Assembly: GCA_031376485.1 (NCBI GenBank)
Contig: JANMDV010000286.1
Span: 1-5,644 of the forward strand
Direction of reading: 5' to 3'
DNA: 5,644 nt
From: CALMEC01 sp031376485
Lineage (GTDB): Bacteria; Actinomycetota; Thermoleophilia; Miltoncostaeales; Miltoncostaeaceae
The notes below the pieces were generated by a model that saw nothing but the letters and a program-made list of their open reading frames with translations, ran no database searches and was not told where the DNA came from. The position numbers and the translations under genes are program-made. Below are positions 1 to 5,421 of the stretch, in pieces. Position 1 is the first letter of the stretch; each line of letters starts with the position of its first letter.

Positions 1-418
1 GGCGTACCAGGGGCGTATCGCGTGCGCCGACATCCTGGGCCAGGAGGCTCGCGCCGACTACCGCGCGGTGCCGCGGGTGGTCTTCTGCGATCCCGAGGTC
101 GCCGCCGTCGGGCTCACGTCCGAACAGGCCGCCGATGCCGGCATCGCGACGGTCGCGGCCGAGGTTGACCTGGCCGACGGTGAGCGGTCCCGCACCTATG
201 GACGGGGCGTGGTGGGGACGGTCGGCGTGCTCGCTGACGCGCGGCGGGCGACCCTGGTAGGCGCGTTCGCGGTGGGTCCGCTCGCGAGCGAGTGGATTCA
301 CATGGCGGTGCTCGCGATCAAGGCGCAGATCCCGGTCGACGTCCTGAGCGACACGATCGTGCAGTTCCCGACGTTCTCCGAGTCGCTCATCACCGCCGTG
401 CGCGAACTCGATATCTGA
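1..418 (+). CDS. Pyridine nucleotide-disulfide oxidoreductase, C-terminal part (5' end outside window)
   Basis: The reading frame is open from base 2 to the TGA at 416-418, giving the last 138 residues of a flavoprotein of the Lpd/mercuric reductase/glutathione reductase superfamily. The visible part is the dimerisation domain: a 'VPRVVFCDPEVAAVGLT' segment (the family's P-x-x-x-F-T/C-x-P-E-x-x-x-V-G-L-T signature), then a 'GAFAVGP..SEWI' core and a C-terminal 'FPTFSESL' motif. Family members transfer electrons between NAD(P)H and a substrate through FAD and usually a redox disulfide, but the FAD, NAD and disulfide regions lie upstream of the window. In true lipoamide dehydrogenases the C-terminal motif is H-P-T-x-S-E, with His as part of the catalytic His-Glu pair; here the residue before Pro is Phe. 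It is therefore more likely one of the generic oxidoreductases of the family than a classical Lpd. The substrate cannot be assigned. It converges with the epimerase gene across a 178-base gap. Confidence 0.88.
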   Translation, partial: AYQGRIACADILGQEARADYRAVPRVVFCDPEVAAVGLTSEQAADAGIATVAAEVDLADGERSRTYGRGVVGTVGVLADARRATLVGAFAVGPLASEWIHMAVLAIKAQIPVDVLSDTIVQFPTFSESLITAVRELDI

Positions 419-596
419 GGCAGGGACTGTAAGAAATTCGACATAATGGACCTGTACGGAAGGGTCATTTCGCCTCGCACAATCCCTCATGAGCAAACGG
501 TTCCGAGGTCATTCGTGTCTGACACACTTTACCGAACCTTAACGTTCGCTAGGCGGGCCGTGGAGTCGGGCGTGGTGGGCGATCGAGGCGCGCGTG

Positions 597-1664
597 CTAT
601 CCAGTCGCCAGGATCGCCTGGACGATCCGTTCGGACGCGTTGCCGTCGCCGTAGTACTGGGGGCGCTCAGAGGGGACGTTGCGGTTGGCCAGCGCTGCGG
701 TCACATTCTGCGGGCTCATGCCGGCCAGGTGGTTGAACCCGCCCTGGACCGTCTCGACCCATTCGGTCTCATCGCGAAGTGTGACGCAGGGGATGCCGTG
801 GAAGTACGCCTCCTTCTGCACGCCGCCCGAGTCGGTCACGACCGCGCGAGCGGCGACCAAGAGCGCCGTGAAGTCCAGGTACCCCACGGGTGGGGCCACG
901 TGCAGATCGGGAATCCTCGCCAGGCGATCCCACAGCCCGGCGTGCTCCAGCTTGTGCCGGGTGCGCGGGTGGACGGGAAACACGGCGGGCTCGCCGATCG
1001 CACCCAGCACGTCGACGAGCGAGGCCAGCGCTTGGGGCGTGTCGGTAGCCGCGGCGCGATGCACGGTAACGAGCACGTAGCCGCCCGGATCGAGCCCGTA
1101 TGCGCGCGGGCCCTCGCGCTGCGCGGCAACCGGGGCGAACAGCAATGCGGCGTCGTACATGACGTCGCCCACCTGGTGGACGCCGTGCGTGATGCCCTCC
1201 CTGGTCAGGTTCGCGACCGCCACGTCGGTGGGACAGAACAGCAGCTCGGCCAGATGATCGGTCGCGACCCGGTTCTGCTCTTCGGGCATGGATCGCACGA
1301 ACGACCGAAGCCCGGCCTCGACATGCGCGACCGGCACGCCAGCCTTGGCTGCGGCCAGTGCGCCGCCGAGGGTCGTCGTGGTGTCGCCGTACACCAGGAC
1401 CAGGTCCGGACGCTCGCCGTCGATCAGGGGTTCGAGTCGTTGAAGGATCAGCGCGAGCTGGGTGGTCGGGCTGCCGGGGCCGACCTGGAGCGCGTGGTCG
1501 GGCGCCGGGATGTCCAGCTCGTCGAAGAACAGGTCGGCGAGCTCCGGGTCATAGTGTTGCCCGGTGTGGACGAGCACCTCGTCGACGTGCCGGCGAAGCG
1601 CACGGGCGAGCGGCGCCGCCTTGACGAACTGCGGGCGGTTGCCGACGATCGAAAGGAGTTTCAG
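597..1664 (-). CDS. wecB: Non-hydrolysing UDP-N-acetylglucosamine 2-epimerase
   Basis: The 355-residue protein has the usual length for cytosolic enzymes that interconvert UDP-GlcNAc and UDP-ManNAc for cell-envelope polysaccharide synthesis. Motifs in order: GNRPQFVKAAP (8-18), VHTGQHYD (32-39), YGDTTTT (92-98), AHVEAGLR (113-120), PEEQNR (127-132), VTVHR (199-203), PVHPRTR (230-236), TDSGGVQKEA (277-286) and a C-terminal YYGDGNASERI. Residues matching the E. coli catalytic set are present: Asp94, Glu116, Glu128 and His202. The usual HR-x-E-N after the catalytic His is HRAAATD here, so the conserved acidic position is lost. The start is inferred. The family's N-terminal lysine-hydrophobic strand begins directly at a CTG (1664-1662) whose last two bases plus the next A form the TGA of the upstream ccdA-like gene. 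No ATG, GTG or TTG lies close by in frame, and the next Met is residue 126. Expression is probably translationally coupled to ccdA. Function is secure; the start is moderately so. Confidence 0.93.
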   Translation of the reverse strand: MKLLSIVGNRPQFVKAAPLARALRRHVDEVLVHTGQHYDPELADLFFDELDIPAPDHALQVGPGSPTTQLALILQRLEPLIDGERPDLVLVYGDTTTTLGGALAAAKAGVPVAHVEAGLRSFVRSMPEEQNRVATDHLAELLFCPTDVAVANLTREGITHGVHQVGDVMYDAALLFAPVAAQREGPRAYGLDPGGYVLVTVHRAAATDTPQALASLVDVLGAIGEPAVFPVHPRTRHKLEHAGLWDRLARIPDLHVAPPVGYLDFTALLVAARAVVTDSGGVQKEAYFHGIPCVTLRDETEWVETVQGGFNHLAGMSPQNVTAALANRNVPSERPQYYGDGNASERIVQAILATG

Positions 1665-2395
1665 AGCCCGATCCCCAGGTTGCTGATCTTCTGGGTGATC
1701 ACGGTGAACCTGCCGGTCGCCACCAGCACGCCCATGCCGATGGTGATCGCACCTGCGACGAGGTTGATGATCCGCCAGTGGTCGCGGATTTTGCGGGAGA
1801 TCGACATGGTTTGGGTCAGGAAGAGGCCGGCGAACAGGAACGGGATGCCCAGGCCCAGAGCGTACGTGAACAAAAGCGACGCACCGATCTTGGGGGATTC
1901 GGTCGGGACGGCCAGCGAGAGCACCTGACCGAGGAACGGCCCGGTACACGGCGTCCAGGCGATCGCAAACGCCGCTCCCGCAAGGGCAACGCCCGCCAGG
2001 GTGGACGGGCGTTTCATCAGCGCCAGCCGTTTCTCGCCCTGCAGGGCGCCGATGCGTGGCAGGAACACCATCAAGAGGCCCATCGCAATCAAGAGCGACC
2101 CGCTCACCACGTTGACGGTGTCGCGATCTCCGCTCAGCGAGTTGCCCAGGTAGCCGGCCCCGGCGCCCCACAGTGTGAACATGGCGGCGAAGCCGGCGAC
2201 GAACGCCCCGGTGTTTCGTACGACCGATGTGGCCCGCACGGCGACCGTCGACCCACCGACCAGCTCGTCATATGAGGCGCCCGATACGAACGACAGGTAC
2301 CCGGGGACGAGCGCAAGCGCGCACGGGCTCGCGAACGAGACGAACCCGGCCGCGAGCGCGTCGGCGTACGTGAGCACGTTGACGTCGACCGCCAT
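1661..2395 (-). CDS. ccdA: CcdA/DsbD-family membrane thiol-disulfide electron transporter
   Basis: This 244-residue integral membrane protein has about six hydrophobic segments. CcdA-type proteins carry reducing equivalents from cytosolic thioredoxin to extracytoplasmic thiol proteins, classically for cytochrome c maturation. The two family Cys motifs are present: SPCALALVPGYLSF (23-36, Cys25) in the first helix and WTPCTGPFLG (147-156, Cys150) in the middle helix. A Gly-rich repeat region (LAGVALAGAAFAIAW) precedes the second. Length fits the short CcdA family rather than full DsbD, which carries extra periplasmic domains. I chose the ATG at 2395 because homologs usually begin a few residues before the first helix, as MAVDVNVLTYADAL does here. 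A GTG at 2416 is an alternative adding seven residues, with a GAGGG upstream that is rather close. No thioredoxin-like partner, ResB or CcsA gene is visible nearby, so its redox client is unknown. It is followed with a 4-base overlap by the epimerase. Confidence 0.88.
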   Translation of the reverse strand: MAVDVNVLTYADALAAGFVSFASPCALALVPGYLSFVSGASYDELVGGSTVAVRATSVVRNTGAFVAGFAAMFTLWGAGAGYLGNSLSGDRDTVNVVSGSLLIAMGLLMVFLPRIGALQGEKRLALMKRPSTLAGVALAGAAFAIAWTPCTGPFLGQVLSLAVPTESPKIGASLLFTYALGLGIPFLFAGLFLTQTMSISRKIRDHWRIINLVAGAITIGMGVLVATGRFTVITQKISNLGIGL

Positions 2396-2439
2396 CCCGA
2401 CGGATGGTAGCCGCACGCGCCCTCGGTGAGGCCGAATGC

Positions 2440-2468
2440 GGTCATGACCAGGGACGTCAGGTCATGCC
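2440..2468. repeat. Tandem GGTCATG boxes upstream of ccdA-like gene
   Basis: GGTCATGACC (2440-2449) is a perfect 10-bp palindrome. A second, near-identical GGTCATGCC starts at 2460, exactly 20 bp, about two helical turns, further on. A GACGTC palindrome (2453-2458) lies between them. The position 45-73 bp upstream of the ATG at 2395 fits a pair of operator half-sites, but no regulator is known. Chance occurrence cannot be excluded. Confidence 0.3.
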
Positions 2469-2647
2469 GCGTCCGTTCACTTCGCCACCCGGCCGGTCAG
2501 GGACGGCCGACGGTGAAAGCTGTTCGCGTGGAGACAGCCATCGACCCCGGGTCATTGCCCGAGGCCTGCGAGACGTGTCACCGCGGGCCCGCGCGTCGCG
2601 AGACGACGCGACGGTGCGGCGCAGCAGGTTTCCTTGGGATATCGCAT

Positions 2648-2672
2648 GCTTTCGACATGTTTCTGCGGGTAC
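2648..2672 (+). promoter_or_regulatory. Candidate SigB/SigF-type stress promoter for the CHRD-like gene
   Basis: GCTT (2648-2651), 15 bases, then GGGTAC (2667-2672) fits the actinobacterial general-stress sigma consensus GNNT-N14-16-GGGTA(C/T). The predicted start of transcription would be about 50-55 bases upstream of the ATG at 2734, which has a strong Shine-Dalgarno. The -35 part is short and degenerate, so chance is possible. The -10-like GGGTAC is also one arm of an inverted repeat. Confidence 0.35.
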
Positions 2673-2688
2673 ACGGGGGGTTGTACCC
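2667..2688. repeat. 7-bp perfect inverted repeat with G-rich loop
   Basis: GGGTACA (2667-2673) and TGTACCC (2682-2688) are perfect complements separated by 8 bases containing a run of six G. It overlaps the candidate -10 element and the expected transcription start. It may be an operator, or a hairpin at the very 5' end of the mRNA if transcription starts further upstream. Confidence 0.4.
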
Positions 2689-2733
2689 AACTTGGCCTTC
2701 TCATCCGACGAGAGGCCTCCCGGAGGTTTGTTC

Positions 2734-3480
2734 ATGCGAAAGCTCGCATTTTCACCACGCTCGCCGTCGCCGCCGTCCCCTTGGGCGCAACGGCCGCGTT
2801 TGCCCACGATGACGGAAAGCACAACCGCGACGACCGGACGTTCACAAAGAAGTACGTCGCAGATCTTGAGCCCTCAACGCTGGAATGCACGTGAACAAGG
2901 AGACCCATCAGTCGTACGAGGTTCCCCGCGCGAGCGGCTGGGCCAAGCTCAAGGTGACGGGCGACGACGTGTCGGTCAAGATCAAGGTGCGTGGCGTCGC
3001 GCCGGGCATCGCCCACGCGCAGCACATCCACGCGGGTCCTGCGTGTCCCGACCCGGCCACTGACCCCAACAATGACGGCGTGCTCGACGTGATCGAGGGC
3101 CTCCCGGCCTACGGTCCGATCCTTGTCAACCTCGACTCGGATCTCAGCAGCAACGCCGCCGGGATGTTCCCGATGGCGAACGCCTACGGTCGCGACACAT
3201 ATTCGGCGAAGGGATCAAAAACCCACATCGAGGCGGAGATCCAGCAGGCGTTGCGCTTGGGAATCCGTCACGTGGTGATCCACGGTGTCGACCCCACGAC
3301 CCCCTGCCGACAACGGTGCAGAGCCTTCCGGGTCTGCCCGCCCACGCGACGCTGCCGGTTGCCTGCGGTGAGCTGGTTCGTGACGACAAGCGTACCCGCT
3401 ACGACCGTGACGATACGAAGGGCCACCGCGACGGTGACGACCGCGGTGACTCCTCCAAGAACGACGACGGCAAGCGCTAA
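2734..3480 (+). pseudogene. Secreted CHRD-like protein with EF-hand-like loop, broken by three frameshifts
   Basis: Four successive segments in frames 1, 3, 2 and 1 read as one protein of about 249 residues if one base is restored at each of three homopolymers: T4 at 2749-2752, C3 at 2871-2873 and C5 at 3300-3304. The restored product starts at ATG 2734 behind GGAGG, with a signal peptide (MRKLAFFTTLAV... to an ATAAFA cleavage region near residue 24). A charged HDDGKHNRDD stretch follows, then a domain with a DLEPLNAG opening, HAQHIH (95-100), Cys105, an EF-hand-like DPNNDGVLDVIE loop (111-122), GLPAYGPILVNLDSDLSS, and a closing LPAHATLPVACGEL (Cys212). It ends in an Asp/Arg/Lys-rich tail. 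The His motif and layout suggest a CHRD-like extracytoplasmic beta domain of unknown function. Third-position GC and motifs are intact, so this is either a very recent pseudogene or a sequencing artefact. As written it encodes no full product. A hairpin terminator follows 15 bases after the TAA. Confidence 0.8.
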
Positions 3481-3495
3481 CCCGTCAGTTCGTGC

Positions 3496-3530
3496 GGTGC
3501 TGCGTCAGGCGATTGGCCTGGCGCAGCACC
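3496..3530. terminator. Strong hairpin terminator between convergent genes
   Basis: A 14-bp stem (3496-3509 with 3517-3530) has one T-G wobble and a 7-base loop (CGATTGG). It begins 15 bases after the TAA of the CHRD-like gene. No T-tract follows, which is common for actinobacterial terminators. It also lies about 80 bases beyond the stop of the oppositely oriented GAF-ANTAR gene, so it could serve both directions. Confidence 0.75.
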
Positions 3531-3610
3531 TGCGCGCGCTCGCGACCAGATGCGTTCGGCCGCGCCCGAGGATCGACGCCGTCTCGCAGAAGTCTCCGGA
3601 ACGCTGGGGT

Positions 3611-4387
3611 CTAGCTTGAGTGAGCTCGACCCGGCGGGACGAGATCAGAGGGGCGGATCTTCAGGTCGATGACCTCCTGGGCGACCTCGCTCAGTTGGCG
3701 AGAATGGCTGCGGGCATAGCCGCGCAGCCGGACGAAGGCTTCGTCCATACCCACATGGGCGCTCTGGGCGATGATGCCCTTCGCCTGCTCGATGGCGATG
3801 CGGCTGTTGAGTGCGAACTGGAGTTGGTTGCTCAAGTCCTGGGCGTCGATGGCCGCTCGATGTTGCAGGACGGCGATGGTCGCGACGTCGGCTAATGCCT
3901 GGGCCTGCACGACGGCCTGTGGCGCCAACCGACCCGGTTTGACGCCAAACAGGTTGAGCGCGCCCAGGACCTGGCCGCGCAGGCGCAACGGAAAGGCATG
4001 GGCGGAGCAAAACCCCGCACCGATGGCCACCGGGGCCCAGTTCGGCCAGCGATCGCGGGCGCTCCCCAGGTCCGCGACTTCGACCGCATGGCCTGTCTCG
4101 AAGCATTCGAGGCACGGACCCTCCGAACTCTGGAGCTGAACGATCTCCACGAACTCCATCGTCTCGCTGGTCGCGGCCATGAGGCGCAGCGTGCCGTCGG
4201 CATCGGCCAGCAGCATGCCGGCGGCACTCACATCGAACAGCTCGACGCAGCGATCACCCAGGTGGTGCAACAGATCGACGACATCGAAGTCGTCCACCAG
4301 CGAGTCGGCCAATTCGACGAAGGTCGCCGCAAGGAGTTCCGTCTGCTCGGTTCCCCCGGTCAAACTGGGCAACAAAGAATCAGGCAT
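3611..4387 (-). CDS. GAF and ANTAR domain-containing regulator (canonical ANTAR)
   Basis: A 258-residue soluble protein. Residues of about 20-175 form a GAF sensor domain (SSEGPCLECFETG at 87-99, a DRWPNWAPVA segment, then AFPLRLRGQVLGALNLF at 131-147). Residues of about 185-243 form an ANTAR RNA-binding domain with the canonical SRIAIEQAKGIIAQ (195-208), DEAFVRLRGYAR (215-226) and LSEVAQEVIDLKI (232-244). ANTAR proteins typically bind paired hairpins in nascent mRNA leaders and prevent termination; the GAF domain is expected to sense a small ligand or redox state, or to mediate dimerisation. No kinase or receiver domain is present. The ATG at 4387 is supported by AGGAGA (plus-strand positions 4392-4397) five bases away. 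It lies 74 bases downstream of a second GAF-ANTAR gene in the same orientation, with a possible promoter of its own in the gap. The RNA target is unknown. Confidence 0.92.
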   Translation of the reverse strand: MPDSLLPSLTGGTEQTELLAATFVELADSLVDDFDVVDLLHHLGDRCVELFDVSAAGMLLADADGTLRLMAATSETMEFVEIVQLQSSEGPCLECFETGHAVEVADLGSARDRWPNWAPVAIGAGFCSAHAFPLRLRGQVLGALNLFGVKPGRLAPQAVVQAQALADVATIAVLQHRAAIDAQDLSNQLQFALNSRIAIEQAKGIIAQSAHVGMDEAFVRLRGYARSHSRQLSEVAQEVIDLKIRPSDLVPPGRAHSS

Positions 4388-4415
4388 GCCGTCTCCTGCA
4401 TGAGGGGGGTGATTT

Positions 4416-4453
4416 CATCTGAAGATGGTAAGGCAAACCCAGCCGCGGCGCAA
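4416..4453 (-). promoter_or_regulatory. Candidate promoter and palindrome before the first GAF-ANTAR gene
   Basis: Read on the minus strand, TTGCGC (4453-4448), a 17-base spacer and TACCAT (4430-4425) resemble a housekeeping promoter, with a good -35 TTG and a -10 of the TAnnnT form. The 12-bp inverted repeat CATCT-GA-AGATG (4416-4427) overlaps the downstream part of the -10 and the predicted start, a typical operator place. It would let the 258-residue regulator be transcribed separately from its upstream neighbour. Confidence 0.35.
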
Positions 4454-4461
4454 CGACGGTG

Positions 4462-5151
4462 TCAACCATCCAGGCGTAAACCGCGGTTGACCACGTCGAT
4501 GGCCACCTCGCGCACCTCACGACCCTGAGCGTACGCATGCGCTCGCAGGCGGACGAGTGCGTCGGCGACGCTGACCCCGAGCTGGACGGACACCATGCCG
4601 GACGCCTGGTGGAGCTCGGCCAGTGAGCTTCCGAGTACCTCGAGTTCGCTGCCCAGGACGCCAGGCGGCGTCCCTGCCTGGTGGGCCAGCACGGTGTGGA
4701 CCACGACGTTGGCCACCACCAAGGCGTCTGCATGCTGATCATCCGAGAGACGGCCGGAATGCATTTGGTGGAATGTGACGGCACCCAGATGGACGCCACC
4801 CACCCGTAACGGGAACGAGAAGATCGCAGCCAATCCGGCCTGTACCGCAAGTGGCGAGAAGCTCGGCCAGCGCGACGATCGTGGGCGGGCCAGGTCCGTT
4901 TCGGTGACCGGCGCGCCTGTCTGATGAGCGTCGAACCCGGGCCCTTCGCCGAGGGTCAGGTCCAGATTCACGATATGCGCGGCGATTCCGTCAGAGCTGC
5001 ACAGCGGCACCCGATGATCTGAACCCTCCACCATCACCGCCGCCCCGTCCGCCCCGACAACCTGTGCGGCGACCGTGCAGAGTTGTCCGGCTGTGGGCAG
5101 ACCGCCGCCGTCCATCGCGGTCAAGATGCGAAGGAGCCGAGCGCTTCTCAT
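4462..5151 (-). CDS. GAF and ANTAR domain-containing regulator (divergent ANTAR)
   Basis: A 229-residue protein when read from the ATG at 5151. A GAF domain spans about 18-155 (LTLGEGPGFDAHQTGAPV at 65-82, RWPSFSP at 94-100, IFSFPLRVGGVHLGAVTFH at 110-128). The C-terminal 172-225 is an ANTAR-type helical region of a divergent kind. In place of the usual SRxxIEQAKGI it reads LAELHQASGMVSVQLGVS (177-194), followed by the better conserved ADALVRLRAHAYAQGREV (196-213) and EVAIDVV (215-221). It is probably a nucleic-acid-binding signal-responsive regulator like its downstream neighbour, but RNA binding is less certain. No strong Shine-Dalgarno precedes ATG 5151. A GTG at 5175 would add eight residues, and the frame stays open to 5355, but that upstream part has no family similarity. 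The gene is divergent from a STAS gene. Confidence 0.87.
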   Translation of the reverse strand: MRSARLLRILTAMDGGGLPTAGQLCTVAAQVVGADGAAVMVEGSDHRVPLCSSDGIAAHIVNLDLTLGEGPGFDAHQTGAPVTETDLARPRSSRWPSFSPLAVQAGLAAIFSFPLRVGGVHLGAVTFHQMHSGRLSDDQHADALVVANVVVHTVLAHQAGTPPGVLGSELEVLGSSLAELHQASGMVSVQLGVSVADALVRLRAHAYAQGREVREVAIDVVNRGLRLDG

Positions 5152-5268
5152 GAGCCCGTATCCCGATTCGGACACAGGTGACCACGGGTCGGACCGCGCC
5201 TCACATCCACCGGCAAGCCTCGTTCGAAGTCGAAACGACGCCGCGGGTCCGGGGGCGATCCGAACTGT

Positions 5269-5290
5269 GGTGGAAAATATATCTGCCACC
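5269..5290. repeat. Inverted repeat GGTGG-N12-CCACC around an AT-rich block
   Basis: GGTGG (5269-5273) and CCACC (5286-5290) flank an AT-rich core, AAAATATAT (5274-5282), that stands out in this GC-rich region. It lies about 120 bp upstream of the GAF-ANTAR start at 5151 and may be an operator or promoter core for that gene. The arms are only 5 bp, so support is weak. Confidence 0.25.
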
Positions 5291-5360
5291 GTGATCGGAC
5301 TCGGTAAACGTAGCGGGTAATTGTCGGTGGCGCCAGCGCGCAGAGGCAGGCACACTCCTT

Positions 5361-5377
5361 CGGGGCCGAATTCCCCG
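5361..5377. repeat. Inverted repeat CGGGG-N7-CCCCG upstream of STAS promoter
   Basis: CGGGG (5361-5365) and CCCCG (5373-5377) are perfect 5-bp arms spaced by 7 bases. The repeat ends 8 bases before the -35 element of the STAS promoter, a common place for an activator site. Short GC arms are frequent by chance in this DNA. Confidence 0.25.
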
Positions 5378-5385
5378 CCAACGTG

Positions 5386-5414
5386 TTGCCCGCTGCAGGG
5401 AAGGGCGGTAGACT
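5386..5414 (+). promoter_or_regulatory. Housekeeping-type promoter of the STAS gene
   Basis: TTGCCC (5386-5391), an ideal 17-base spacer and TAGACT (5409-5414) closely match the actinobacterial HrdB/SigA-type consensus (TTGAC-N16-18-TAGAPuT). Predicted transcription starts near 5420-5422, giving a leader of about 105 bases before the ATG at 5526. Confidence 0.55.
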
Positions 5415-5421
5415 CCCGACA

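Larger units (their letters stand above)
2396..2733. other. Divergent intergenic region, ccdA-like / CHRD-like genes
   Basis: These 338 bases separate two divergently transcribed genes. They hold a repeated GGTCATG box near the ccdA side, an inverted repeat CGGCCG-N8-CGGCCG (2490-2509), a candidate stress-sigma promoter (2648-2672), an inverted repeat (2667-2688) and a strong Shine-Dalgarno GGAGG (2722-2726) seven bases before the ATG at 2734. I see no convincing gene: the reading frames that cross the region match no family I recognise. No clear housekeeping promoter for the ccdA-wecB unit was found. Confidence 0.6.

Noticed and set aside
515..548. GTGTC-T-GACAC palindrome and a CGAAC/GTTCG hairpin in the oxidoreductase-epimerase gap
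   Set aside because: Stems are only 5 bp with no T-tract, and they lie well away from both stops; not enough to call a terminator or operator.
594..1928. Long open frame on the plus strand opposite the epimerase and ccdA genes
   Set aside because: It is antisense to two genes with clear family motifs, has no recognisable domain, and its openness is explained by GC-rich codon bias.
1665..2171. Upstream extension of the epimerase frame (524 residues in total)
   Set aside because: The extra part lies inside the ccdA-like gene, is Arg/Pro-rich without family similarity, and the epimerase N-terminal motif begins at 1664.
2426..2812. Plus-strand frame containing a CETCH (heme-type CxxCH) motif
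   Set aside because: It has no signal peptide or context, runs into the real signal-peptide-coding region of the CHRD-like gene in another frame, and a single CxxCH can arise by chance.
2885..3619. 244-residue frame taken as a complete gene
   Set aside because: Only its middle (to about 3300) is real coding sequence; the part after 3304 is the wrong frame of the CHRD-like gene, then reads through the terminator.
5152..5355. N-terminal extension of the divergent GAF-ANTAR protein
   Set aside because: The extra 68 residues are Arg/Pro-rich, show no GAF similarity and overlap likely regulatory DNA; ATG 5151 fits the domain start better.
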